From: Paraphaeosphaeria minitans
Lineage: Eukaryota > Ascomycota > Dothideomycetes > Pleosporales > Didymosphaeriaceae
DNA length: 64,000 nucleotides
Direction of reading: 5' to 3'
Assembly (NCBI GenBank): GCA_015832175.1
Contig: WJXW01000005.1
Coordinates: forward strand, 248,001-312,000
Part shown: piece after piece, positions 46,649-57,403 of the stretch
Layout: each line of letters begins with the position of its first letter
Numbering within the stretch: position 1 is the first letter of the stretch
Notes under the pieces: model-generated
Database searches by the model: none
Seen by the model: the letters and a program-made list of their open reading frames with translations, nothing else
What the model was told of the DNA's origin: nothing
Program-made: the position numbers and the translations under genes

Positions 46649-47752
46649 TTACTTTCTCAGCGCAAGATGGGCCAGTGTAGAAGCAGAAAACGAGTGGAAA
46701 CAACTTGTCCTTAGTCTAAATGTACAGAGACTGCCATGAATACATCCCCCAAACCCCACTTCCTTCCCTTCCTCGATACCAACACCAGGAAAATAAGTCT
46801 CCCCATCCGTGCAGTTGTCTCTCAGAAAAACGAAGAAGCTCGCCGGCCGGTTGAACAGCCGCCCACTCCCATCGGAGAGGCGCTGGTGGCGGGGCCAGAA
46901 GTCCGTGTGCAGGTCGTAACGCTGGGTCGGGAAGTAGCGTACGAGCTGGGGACTAGATAGGATGCGGAAAATGTGAGCCTAGGTGTGGTTTTCTCGAGGA
47001 GACTGGGAGCTAGGGTGGGGTGGTGGACGTACGTGCTAAACCGCTCGTGGGCGTGTAGCATGGTTCCCAGGAACGCGCGGGCGCGGGCTACAACTTCGGT
47101 TCGGATACGTGTCAGCATGGGCGTCGGCGACGTCTGGGGAACGCGTCGGAAGTACTGACTGCATTCCACGAGCGGCTCCTCGATTGCGAGCGGCGCGCTT
47201 TGGCTCGTTCGCCCGCTGGCCTTTTGAGTACCGCCGCTTGGCCGCGAGATGAAACTGTCTTCGAAGTCGTCCGCGCCTAGCTTGATGAGAGCTTCGGCTT
47301 CGGCGCTGGAGGTGAAGTTGTTGATGTAGATCATGAGGGGGTCGAGGGATACGATCTGCGTTGTGTAGGTGTGTGCACGGCAGGCGGGGAGGAGGGAAGG
47401 GGAGGAAGGGTCGAGGGAAGTGTTGGAGTCATTTTGTGGGGCGTGGAGGGGTGCGAGGTGGGGGGTGAGGTAGGTGTTGTAGAGGGCTTGGAGGAGGAGG
47501 GGTAGGGTCAGGAGGGTGAAAGTGAGGAGGAGGACTTGGGAGGTGGACTGGATGATGATTATGTTAGAAATCACTCGACATAGGTCTAGATGCACTTACA
47601 AGCTCGAGCTTGCCAGGTCTGTTGGATTTGCGCGATGGAAGGGAAGCACTCTGTGATTCACTTAGCTTCGCCATCTTGGCGGTCGGGGAACGAGCATTGT
47701 AGGCTGGCGCAAGTATCAACTTGTTCGTGTAGGTAGTGTTGGCTTCTGACAT
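46649..47752 (-). pseudogene. Prolyl-4-hydroxylase-like 2OG-Fe(II) oxygenase, C-terminally truncated
   Basis: Minus-strand exons 47752-47600, 47547-47160, 47093-47033 and 46952-46649 splice in frame to 301 residues. A membrane anchor lies after residue 51 (QVLLLTFTLLTLPLLLQALY). The P4H domain begins IVSLDPLMIYINNFTSSAEA and continues SFISRPSGGTQKASGRTSQS, LVECIVARARAFLGT, LVRYFPTQRYDLHTDFWPRH (iron ligands in HTD) and FVFLRDNCTDGETYFPGV. The reading then runs into unrelated sequence to a stop. The distal iron His, the 2OG-binding Lys and the usual FWVN/LHAG segment are absent in any frame downstream. As it stands the protein could not bind iron normally, so this is probably a 3'-truncated relic. 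An internal ATG at 47674 is an alternative start. Confidence 0.7.
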
Positions 47753-48126
47753 TGGGAAGAAGACACCGTGCGATGGTTACATCACCATATACAGCGGTAA
47801 TATTATTCCCTGTGGCAGGCCGAAGTTCCACGTTGAATGATTGCAGGGTACTCATATATTCAGTCTCATTGCCATATCAAGAGCAGGGATGAGAACAGCC
47901 TGAGCGGGGTGCGGCGTCCGGGACAATACCTATATCTTGGCGGGATGCTCTGCCGCAGATTGATGAGAGGCTGTGAACTGGAAATCTGATCAAAGGATTC
48001 ACTCTATGTATATGCAGCGCATCGAAAATGGCAAGAAAATCATTGATATATATCGCACTTCCCGTCTCGTATTAGCACTTGATTCTATGTGGACTATCTA
48101 TTCCACCAGCTTATTCTTCGTAAAAC
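47753..48126. other. Short intergenic region
   Basis: 374 bp upstream of the P4H-like relic and downstream of the MFS gene; noncoding. Confidence 0.5.
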
Positions 48127-49838
48127 TCAGGTGTTGAACTGCCATCTCGGGTGCTTGTCTCCAAGCTTTAGATCATCTTCTGATTCATGGAACCCGCTGG
48201 TCTCAGGGTTGGCCGCAAGATACGCTTGCTTTTGCTTGTTTTCCCTCGCCAGCAACCACCATAGGACACTGACCACAATCACGTTACCAATCAGATATCC
48301 CAGTGCAATTGAATGTCCCAAAACGTATCGAGGGGCGGTAGCTGGACGATACAGCTGAGTTCCGATGACTGCGCCCAAGTTACCGATCGAAATCTGCAGG
48401 GCGTTGGCCGTGGCTCGCTTTGTTTGACCGGAAACATTGATGGCGGGCCAGGACAAGACCAGAGCGACTGAAGGATAGATTCCCATTGCTGCGAAGAAAG
48501 TGCCAACATAGGACACACCAGGCCTTTTAGTGGGATGCTTATTCGCGAGAAGAATTATGTATCCAATAATAGCCAGTGTCGATGTGGTGATCGTGAATAG
48601 AGCGCGACGCTTGTACTTTTCTGCAAGAACGGCCCATCCAATGGTGAAAAGCGTGGCTGCCGCATATGGTGGGATGGAAAGGAGTTGCGATTGCGCGGCG
48701 GTGTATCCCATGTCCTTGATGATAGTAGGCTGACGCCGTTAACGCGCGTCTTTTTCGCTGTGCAAGAACAATACAGTACTCACCAGGAATAGTGACAAAG
48801 TGTACAAGGGCAAGCTCATCGTATGGAAGCAAGCGCCGTACAGCCATACTTTTGGGTCTTTGACAGCGTTGAGAACCGAAGCCCAGGTGAACTTTTCGTC
48901 ATTCGTTGCATCACTGTCGGCTTTCAGACGAGTATTGATATGCGAACGTTCTTCTTTGGAAAGCCAGCTCACGGTCTCGGGGTAATTCGAGATGAATAAG
49001 TACGCAAAGGCCGCAATCACTATCGTAGCGAGTCCTTCCTGGGTAGAGTGTAAGCCACAATGAAAGCCAAGATCCGTATTGACCATACCAGGATAAATAT
49101 CCAACGCCAGCCTGCGTAACCTCCAACACCTCGCATGTGTCCGATTCCATATGCAAGGATACCTCCAAAGGCACCTGCCAGGGAAGCGCAACTGAAGAAC
49201 AGGGAAATGCGATACTGGCGCTCATCTCTCTTATACCACATGGATAAGTAGTATACCACACCTGGGAAAAGACCGGATTCAGTGACGCCAAGGCTACAAA
49301 TATGTCAATACTTTGCCATGAATGATGGTGGGTGGACAGAAACTCACAAGAAACGAACCGCGAAAAAGCCAGCCATGTTTTGCGTAATGCCCATCAGAGT
49401 TGCGACAATACCCCATGCAATCGTCAAAGTTGGGAGCCAGAATTTGGGCGTCGTGCGCTTCAAAATAATGTTGCAAGGAAGTTCAAAAAGCACATATCCA
49501 ATGAAGTACAGGGTCAGACCAGTCAGGTATTGATTTCCAGTCATAGGTTTGCCGTCGGATTGCTTAAGGTCATTGAGCATACCCTCGATTCTTGCGTTGG
49601 CAACTAAGCTGTTATGTTAGCAAAGCCCACCACATGTTGCGACAAAGTTGCGAAACGCACCATTGCTGCGATCCAGAAACGAAAGCAGATACAAAATAGA
49701 TACCGCCGGAAGAAGCCTCAAGTCAAGTTTTCTGAGCAGTGCCTTGTCATTCACATGGCCTTGTGCAATGCCCTCGAGGTCCGAATCTGAGTTGGCGGAC
49801 GCACCAGGCCTCTCGATTTCTCCCTTTTCCGAAGCCAT
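48127..49838 (-). CDS. MFS transporter, anion:cation symporter (Dal5/allantoate permease) type
   Basis: Exons on the minus strand are 49838-49661, 49603-49348, 49293-49089, 49038-48784 and 48729-48127, giving 498 residues. Family marks: cytosolic KALLRKLDLRLLPAVSILYL, LSFLDRSNVANARIEGM, QYLTGLTLYFIGYVLFELPC, TLTIAWGIVATLMGI, FFLGVTESGLFPGVVYYLSM, WYKRDERQYRISLFF, GWRWIFILEGLATIV and SWLSKEERSHINTRL. Twelve hydrophobic segments are read. This subfamily imports nicotinate, allantoate, pantothenate, biotin precursors or similar carboxylates at the plasma membrane. All four introns are about 45-59 bp and phases match. It is the last gene of the 34-50 kb accessory block and appears intact. Confidence 0.93.
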
Positions 49839-51045
49839 GGTTCCAGAAGCCGCAGATGGTTAACAATATGCAACCAGAATATTGTGCGTGGAAGGGAAAC
49901 ACCTCCTTAAGAGTACCATTCTCTCAACCTCCTACGTCAGTAACTATCCCCAATTGCAAGACGCCCGCCGATGACACCATACAGTGGATTGTGAAGCGAG
50001 CGGGCGAAGACGACCCTACGGGCATGGTCAATCGGCGCCCCGGTAGCCATCTTGACATGCCATTGGGGGGGGCCATTTGTGATGATCACACAGGAACCCC
50101 TCCACGGCTGGCTTGTCGGCAGGCCCCCAGTGGATGGCGGGAGGAGGGCGAGCCGTGGCTTTGTGTTTGGTGTTGGAAACGAAATCCTGGGGTCCGATCA
50201 CGACATCCAGATCTGCATTAGTGTCGAAGGAAGCTAGCCCGTCTGGGCTGGAACGTGAACGTGAACATGAACGTCGACGCGTGGGTATATCGAAACATGG
50301 CAAATCTGGCGATTGGCGTGAACCGCGTGTCATGTTTCTTTGGTGATGGCACTTGGAGCGATGACGTAGTTCGGGAGAAGAGGGGAGCGGGAGGAGCCTC
50401 GAGGGGTAGGTAACCGTACCTACCTAGGTAGGCACGGTACCTACCCACCGGTACGGACCCCACTTGTGAGTTCCTACAACAAAGCGCTTCTCTACCACAT
50501 CCTACATCTACGTCCACAGATAGTCTCTAGACGCGCAAATCTGGAGTCAGTACGCTCGTCGAAGCTCGCCGATATTGCAAGAGTCGATCGCCTAGTTGTG
50601 GCCGTGACCGCTACTGGAGCTACAGAGGACCATTCGATGCCGTCGGCCAGGACACCCTGCCTTATCTGTGGCGACGAGGTGTCTCCAGTCCTTTTCGCGA
50701 TGCTATCAACGCCTCGAGGTCAGTCTACACAGGTTCTATCACGCCCGAAGCGTACTAATCACTCGAGCACCGGAGACATCGCGATTCGCTATATTAGATG
50801 CATTGGTAGCAACTAATGACAGCTACAGATGATAATCGAGCCAAAGTTCCATGAAAAATGCCCTAGCCATGGTGAGCAGTACCATGGTATGCGGCTCAAT
50901 TCCCGTCAATGACGCCAAACGCCCCTGGAAACCATGCCGATCGTGGAAAATAATCCGGTGAGAGAAGAGATTTAGCGCGCCCCATCTCAGCAGCTAGTCA
51001 AGTCTTTTGAGAGTTGCGTCGAGGTAGCGGAAGTGAACACAGCAC
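49839..51045. other. 1.2-kb intergenic region with CCTAGG palindrome
   Basis: This contains the palindromic tract at 50405-50446 and short unsupported frames (50052-50816, both strands). It lies between the MFS start and the stop of the lysine-rich gene. Confidence 0.5.
50405..50446. repeat. Nested palindromic tract centred on CCTAGG and GGTACC
   Basis: Includes CCGTACCTACCTAGGTAGG and the following CACGGTACCTACCC; it reads similarly on both strands. Related tracts are at 35177-35195 and 35526-35556. Confidence 0.7.
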
Positions 51046-51794
51046 CTAGATCTCCTCCTGGTGGGGAGTGGCCTCGGGCTTGTCGTCGTCGGCGTCCTCT
51101 ATCTTCTCGTCACCCTTGTGGTCAGCGGGGTCCTCGGCCTTGACGGCAGCTGTGGATTGGTTAGCAGTGCACAGCACATCACAGCACATCACAGCACATC
51201 ACAGCATAGCACCATGTAATCTGGGTTCACTTACCGGCCTGCTCCTCGTCGGAAGACTTCTTGTCCTTGGGAGCGGCGGGACGACCACGCTTCTTGGGAG
51301 AAGCTCCCTCGCCGTCCACCTCCTGCTTCTTGGGAGTGCGCTTGCGAGGCGTGGGCTTCTTGGGCGCTAGCAGCTGTCAGCATGTCATGACTTCAATCAA
51401 GGACATTGCGACTACACGTACTCTCCGGCTCGCCGTCAGCGTCATCGTCGGTCTTCTCGGCCTTCACCGCGGCCTTCTTCTTCTTCAAAGGCGACTTCTT
51501 GGGCGTAGCGACACCACCTTCGGCAGTGGCGGCGTTGAGTTTGTTGCGAATCTTTGCCCAAGAGTTGCCGGCGGAGCGCGGGTTGGTCATTCCAGCGTAT
51601 TGGGCCAGCTTCTCGTAGTCGACCTGTTACGAAGAATCAGTGCACGCCGCGACACTGTTTGGGCATGGACTTGCATCGGGAGGACCGGACTTGAGTGACT
51701 GCATGGCCCAGGCCAGCATCTGCATCTCGCGCTCAGTGAACGCGGGACCGGAGGCGGTGGCAGAAGCGCCAGCGTCATTGCCAGACTCGGACAT
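51046..51794 (-). CDS. Small lysine-rich putative DNA-binding/chromatin protein
   Basis: Exons on the minus strand are 51794-51675, 51623-51422, 51366-51235 and 51149-51046, giving 185 residues. The first intron (51674-51624) begins GCAAGT, a GC-AG intron; no GT donor restores the frame. The N-terminal 70 residues (FTEREMQMLAWAMQSLKSGP, PDVDYEKLAQYAGMTNPRSA, NSWAKIRNKL) read as a Myb/SANT-like helical unit. The rest has basic tracts (PKKSPLKKKKAAVKAEK, TPRKRTPKKQ) and an AT-hook-like PKKRGRPAAPK. Similar small proteins occur throughout filamentous fungi, with no established function that I know of. It is predicted nuclear. It is divergently oriented from the capping-protein gene, with tandem repeats in its upstream region. 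Confidence 0.82.
51171..51206. repeat. 10-bp intronic tandem repeat
   Basis: Three copies of ACAGCACATC plus a partial fourth lie inside the third intron (51150-51234) of the lysine-rich gene. Confidence 0.9.
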
Positions 51795-53003
51795 TGTGGT
51801 GGACTTGGGGTTTGGAGGCTTAGAAGCGTGGAGGCTTGAAGCGGACGAAGTAGGGGGGAGCGAAAGAGGCTGTTGGCTGAAGAAAGCCAGAAGATTTCGT
51901 GCGTGAGGAGAGAGTGCGGAAGATGTCGTGCGTGAGGAGAGAGTGCGGAAGATGTCGTTGCGTGAGGAGAGAGAGCGTCCAAGAGGCGGGGTGTCGACGT
52001 TTTATATGCAGTGGGGCACGATGTTGCCCAGGTGAAGGTGAGTGTCCGGATGTTACGCCATGGCGCGCCATGCGACAAACATCCGATTTCACCTAGCCAA
52101 CTGAACGTAGAATGACGCTGATGGGCGGTGAGGGAGATCTCGTCACCCAGATGCGGCAGGACCGTACGCGTGTGCATGCGAAATAGATGCCTTGTATCAG
52201 ATATGCAGACCAGAGATGCAAAGATACTCGCGGTCGAATCTTGAGTCGCTAGAACAGACTTCACTAACGCTGGCTATACACGAAATAGGAGTCAAATGGC
52301 TAACGAGCAAGACTTTTTGCATTCAAACACAACAATGCTCTCTATTGTGCGTGCTGGAGTGATACACGATCAATTTCCAGATGCAACATGATATCACTTC
52401 ACTCGTATCAGCCCGAGGGAGTCTCCACAAGAGTAAAGCATTTCTGCAGCGGCCCGGGTGAAGCAGGGCTTCTCGATCATGCTGTCAGTGGACACAATCG
52501 ACTCGAGCTGTCACTTCCAGACTGCTCAAGTGAAATCGAGACGTAGGATATTCTGCCTTGCGCCCTCCTGCAAGTCTGGTCACTGGGAACACAAATGAAT
52601 GCGGCCGCCAGATTGTGCCGGCATTTCAACTTGGATGCGTAGGTATTCGTCGCTCTTGATGGCGTAAAGGTGAAATGGGCGCAAGCCAGGCAGTGGAAGG
52701 TGCAGCCGGCCAAACTTTCGCTGTCAAACGGGAAAGCACTGCGAACAATGAGAGAGAAGTGGACACTTGCCGTCTCAACATGATGCTTCTGTGTCTTTGA
52801 CTATTCTGCACAATCCTCGAACAGCGACATCGTCAACAGGTCACCACTTACACGAGGGGAGTTGTGGGACGTCGCGCTATACCACAATGGGCGACCCGCG
52901 ACAGCCTGACTCGTGCCTGGTGGGGTACGGGAAGGCCAAGCACATACGCCACAACTCCGTTGAGCTGTACCTCCCCCAGCACTACATTGGCCACGGAATC
53001 AAC
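51795..53003. promoter_or_regulatory. Divergent region between lysine-rich gene and CAP2
   Basis: 1.2 kb head-to-head. It contains the 29-bp tandem repeat near the lysine-rich gene. An in-frame ATG at 52887 could extend CAP2 by 39 residues but is not preferred. Confidence 0.5.
51899..51976. repeat. 29-bp tandem repeat, about 2.7 copies
   Basis: Two identical 29-bp units (51899-51927, 51928-51956) and a partial third, purine-rich on the plus strand. They lie 105-182 bp upstream of the start of the lysine-rich gene. Confidence 0.9.
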
Positions 53004-54005
53004 ATGGCAGAACCCATAGACAGCGCCCTGTAAGTCTAGTCTCTGATTTCGGGCGTGTCGTTGCCTGCTGACATGTGCCAGCGACCTTCTACGGCGGCTG
53101 AACCCTAAAGATGTCAAGCAGAACGTCGACAACATCATCAACCTCAACCCCTCGCTGGAAGAGGAGCTGCTCGAATCCGTCGACATACCCCTGTCGGTGA
53201 AGAGATGCTCATCCACGAAGCGCGACTTCCTGTGCTGCGACTACAACCGCGACGGCGACAGCTGGCGGAGTCCATGGAGTAACAACTTCGAGCCGCCGAT
53301 TGACGAGGGCATCACGCCGAGCGAACGCATACGCAAGATGGAGATCAAGGCCAACGAGGCTTTTGATGTATACCGGGAGTTGTGAGTGGTCTCCGCTCCG
53401 CTGGAGGAAGACTGGCAGCATTGCGGGGGCACAGCTGATGGGGACAGGTACTTTGAGGGTGGCATATCGAGCGTTTACCTCTGGGACATGGACGACGGTT
53501 TTGCAGGCTGTGTGCTGCTCAAGAAGTGTACGTCTGTACGTGTACAACTGTGCGAGGCCTGCTGACAGAAACAGCCGTCAATGGTGGTAGCTGGGACTCC
53601 ATCCATGTCTTCGATGCCCAAGATCGCGCTCGCACCGCTCATTACAAGCTCACCTCTACCGTCATCCTCTCTCTCGGTACCGAATCAGAAGCACTCGGCG
53701 GTCTCGATCTGTCCGGCAACATGGTTCGCCAAGTCGAGCAGGATATGGCCGTCGAAGACGATGGCTCGCACGTCGCCAACATTGGCAAGATGGTTGAAGA
53801 TATGGAGCTCAAGATGCGCAACTTGCTCCAGGAAGTATACTTTGGCAAGGCCAAGGATGTCGTCGGAGACCTGAGAAGTGAGAAGCTGACATGCTACGTG
53901 ACCTACCGACGTTCGCTGATGAAGTCCACAGGTATCCCGCCGCTCAGCGTGACGAATCGAGACAGGCAGACACAGCGAGAGATGATTAGTAGCATGAGCA
54001 GGTAG
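53004..54005 (+). CDS. CAP2: F-actin-capping protein subunit beta
   Basis: Exons 53004-53029, 53082-53381, 53448-53527, 53575-53877 and 53932-54005 give 260 residues. Conserved beta-subunit motifs run throughout: [119 protein letters not shown] and [20 protein letters not shown]. Capping protein is an alpha/beta heterodimer that caps barbed ends of actin filaments. The start was taken at the ATG giving MAEPIDSAL, which matches the family N-terminus; the in-frame ATG at 52887 is unlikely. The first coding exon is only 26 bp. All junctions keep frame. Confidence 0.95.
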
Positions 54006-55614
54006 GATGGGCTTTTCTACGACGACATAAAGACGGTCCCAAGTTCAACAACACCCACGATGAAACGACCGACATCTTCATCCGGAACTCCAGTCACCAG
54101 CTCCCTCAGAACTGGGCTGATGTGTGGATTCTCACCTCGGTGTAACTAAAGGCAAAAATGCAGCTGGTCGCTCGCGGCAACAAAGGACACAAAGGCTCTG
54201 AGACCTGAAAGTCTCTCAGCTGACAGTTCTATATCTTCATTGGTACCAAAATACAATCTTTCTGGTCCATGGTACTTTCCGGGTTTTAAATGACAATACC
54301 TACCCGTCCAGTGCAATGTGCTCGCAAGACAGTGTCTGGATGATGCGTATGACTGCGCTTGCCGGCAGTTAGACCAGGGTAAGAACGCCAAGCGGATGGG
54401 TCATTCTCCCGGATATCCACCCCTCTTCTTCCATAGATGCCCTAGTCTAGTAGAGACAACGTCACGCATGATACTATGCCCGTCGACCACCCACGAAAAC
54501 ACAGCCATGGTTCAATTGCCGCGCATCAGATTTAGGGTCACACTGAGCTTTCCGACATTAGACCACACGCTCTACCGACTGCGCGGCTCCCAAAAGCCGG
54601 TAGCCTCACATCCAATATGTTGCAAATTATCGGGCACGACAAGTGCCCCAGGCCATTTCGATTACCGGTCAACATTGAGCGCGATGCGCTACTCACTGAC
54701 TTTGATTTCTCGTTGACATACTGCGCAGGTCTAGGACAACGTCTGCTGTTGAGAAGCTTCTCCATCAACATGTCCAATGACTACTTGGGCGTCCCTGCTG
54801 TAGTTACTTTCAGCCTAACCTGCATGGCCTGCTCCGCGGTTTCATCTATACAGTTACACAATTTCAAAGCTCTTTCCCCACGATGGATCAGCCCACCGGA
54901 TCTAGCAGAATGCCTGCGCAGATCTCCGGCGGGCTTGTATACAGCTCCTTATTGAGGTTGCCATACAACGTCAACGAGCAAGATAAACGCCAGGACCGTC
55001 CCGTCAAGTCCAATGACACGATCTTGGTAGGCGAAACTAATAAAGTATCCCAAATCGCTAGCATGCTCACTCCAATTTCTGAACCCAGTCCAGTACGAAG
55101 CAAATACATAACCCGAAGTCACCACCCATGCCCTGAATACGAGGTCGATCCTTCTTGCTGTCGGTCCAACATGGCGTTTTACTACAGTATTGATGAGCTC
55201 TCCACATTTGACCGCGAGCTGTCCCGGGTTACGCTCAACGCTGCATACTTCGGACGGCATGATCCGCCTTTGGGCTTACGGACATGACAGATTCCTCTCT
55301 CGAGCTGAGAGCAGAGCACAGCACTGCGCCCCTCTCGATGAGCCGAATATACGACACTTATGTCCGAACGAGTACGATAACAAGCGATATCTGTACTGAC
55401 ATTCCCCGAAATACGCTTGAATAGGTTAATTATTGTATTGATTCTCAGACCTACATTCTGCTGTATAACGTTCCCTTTCGTGAGCGGAGATTGTCTGGGG
55501 CCGGTTCAGTCTCACATGCATACGACATACATTCATTACCTTCACTATTTCACAACTATACAATCCTCAAACTACTACCATCGCTTCTTCACAAGAAAAC
55601 TTTCCGTTGAAGAT
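54006..55614. other. 1.6-kb intergenic region
   Basis: Several overlapping short frames between 54146 and 55399, none with a recognisable domain or consistent splice model. It lies between CAP2 and the metalloprotease on the same strand. Confidence 0.5.
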
Positions 55615-57403
55615 ATGAAGGGCTTCTTCGCGATATTCCTCGCCGGACTCGTCGGGTCCTGTGTCTCCAATCCTATCAATGATCTCGTGGCCAGAGGAAC
55701 GTCCATCATCCCAAGCGCTGCCCCTACACCCACTCCTACGCCCCCGCTAGCCGATGGTTTGCGTGTCGACAAGAACAAACGATCCAAGAATGTCCACAAC
55801 TTTTTCAAAGCTTACGGCTGGTTGAAGAAGGATGAGGTCATTCCAGACTCGAAGCTGCCCGCTGCAATACGTAAGATCCAAAAGATTCTGAAGGTGCCAG
55901 AGACGGGGGTATACGACGCGCACTTGGACATAATCATGAGCAAGCCACGCTGTGGAACGATACCCCAGTACAACCCATCCGAATCACTAGAAAACAGTAC
56001 CTTGCAGAGTCGCTATGTCTTGTGGGGGCCGAAATGGGACCATACTTCGATCACATATCGCTTCGTCAACTACACTGCCGACCTGCCTGCCGCGCAGCAA
56101 CGCTCGCTTGTCGGGTAAACCACCCTATTTCCACAAACCCTTCCGTGTAATCCCCATCTGAGATCATATGGCCCGTTTACTAAGTCTCATCAGTGCTGCA
56201 TTTGCTCGATGGACACAAATAGCTCCAATAACCATCACCGAAGCTCCGTCAAGCACACCACGAGCTGACATCTACATCCGCTTTATGACAATGGGCCCAA
56301 CCGAAGATGTCTACGCGTTCACAAACATGATAGCAGATGGTCTGGCTCTGTCGTCCGGCTTGATAAACATTACATTCAACGACGACTTCGCATGGAACGA
56401 CGATCGCCTCTTCAACTATACCGCAGTCCACGAAATTGGGCACGCTCTCGGGCTGAGCCACAGCAAAGTCGAACCAGCTATCATGTTTCCCTTTTTCGAA
56501 GGCGACATCCGGCCGATCCATCCCGACGACCAAGCCGGCATCCACAGTGTCTACGGCTGGAAGAACCCGCGGTGGAGTAGAATTGACAGCAACGTCGCGA
56601 GCAAGGGCGTAATTCAAATCTCGTCTGCCTCTGGCGCCGTCAGCACCCTCGATGGCCTCTACCAACTGCGCTCAACGGGTCAGATTCTCCGGTACAATCC
56701 TGCCGGTTCCTGGACGTCCGTCGACAACAACAAAGGCACGATCCAGATCGCCGGCTCAAACAACTTCCTCTGCCAGCGCCACATAGATGGAACCATCTGG
56801 AAGCTCACTGCGGGCAGTTCCACCTGGCAGCAGATCAGCCCGGCCTCCTCCAACGTCATCGACATCTCCGCCGCCGCAAACCAGGTCTACATGCGCCGCA
56901 AAGACGGCTGGGTCGCACGGTACTCGGGCTCAGGCCAATCCTGGCTCACCGTCGCGCAGCCCTCAGCACTCGCCTCCCGCCAGCTCGCCGCCTCTGATTC
57001 CGCCACCCTCTGGAACCTGCTCGCCAATGGCGACGTCGTGCGCTCCGAGTACCCCTACACGTCCGACGGATGGCAGGTCGTCGATTCGAATCCATCCAAC
57101 ATAGCAATCGCTGTCGGCGGGGAGGACTTCTACAAATTGCAAAGCGACGGGAGCATCGTGTGGCTCGACTCGACGGAGTGGTTCTGGCGGACGATCGAGG
57201 ACGATGAGAGCGTGGCGGTGTATGCGGTCGGGAGTTTTGTGTATAGTCGGCATAAGGACGGGAGCGTGTGGCGATATACGGGCTCGCCCGGGGTTTGGGA
57301 GATGCTAGATGGACGGGCAGATTCGGTGGTTGTGGTTGGGGATCGGAAGGGGGGTGTTTGGGAGATGGTCAGTGGAGGGGATATTTACAGGCTCGTGTCG
57401 TAG
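55615..57403 (+). CDS. Secreted matrixin-type (M10) metalloprotease with tectonin-like C-terminal domain
   Basis: Exons 55615-56114 and 56194-57403 (79-bp intron) give 569 residues. Residues 1-18 are a signal peptide. A peptidoglycan-binding-like propeptide (NVHNFFKAYGWLKKDEV...IRKIQKILKVPETGVYDAHL) ends in a cysteine switch, PRCGTIP, with C113. The catalytic domain has ITYRFVNYTADLP, then the zinc motif H246EIGHALGLSH256 and a Met-turn in AIMFPFFEGD. The C-terminal 270 residues contain about six short repeats with W-x-x-V/I and LYQLRSTGQILRYN / FLCQRHIDGTIWKL-like strands, resembling a tectonin/TECPR beta-propeller. It is predicted extracellular and zymogen-activated by removal of C113. The substrate is unknown. 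The frame is intact. Confidence 0.9.

Noticed and set aside
50052..50816. Short plus- and minus-strand ORFs near the CCTAGG tract
   Set aside because: Overlapping in several frames with no domain or coding character.
52887..53003. Upstream in-frame ATG extending CAP2 by 39 residues
   Set aside because: The family N-terminus starts at MAEPIDSAL; the extension has no family-like features.
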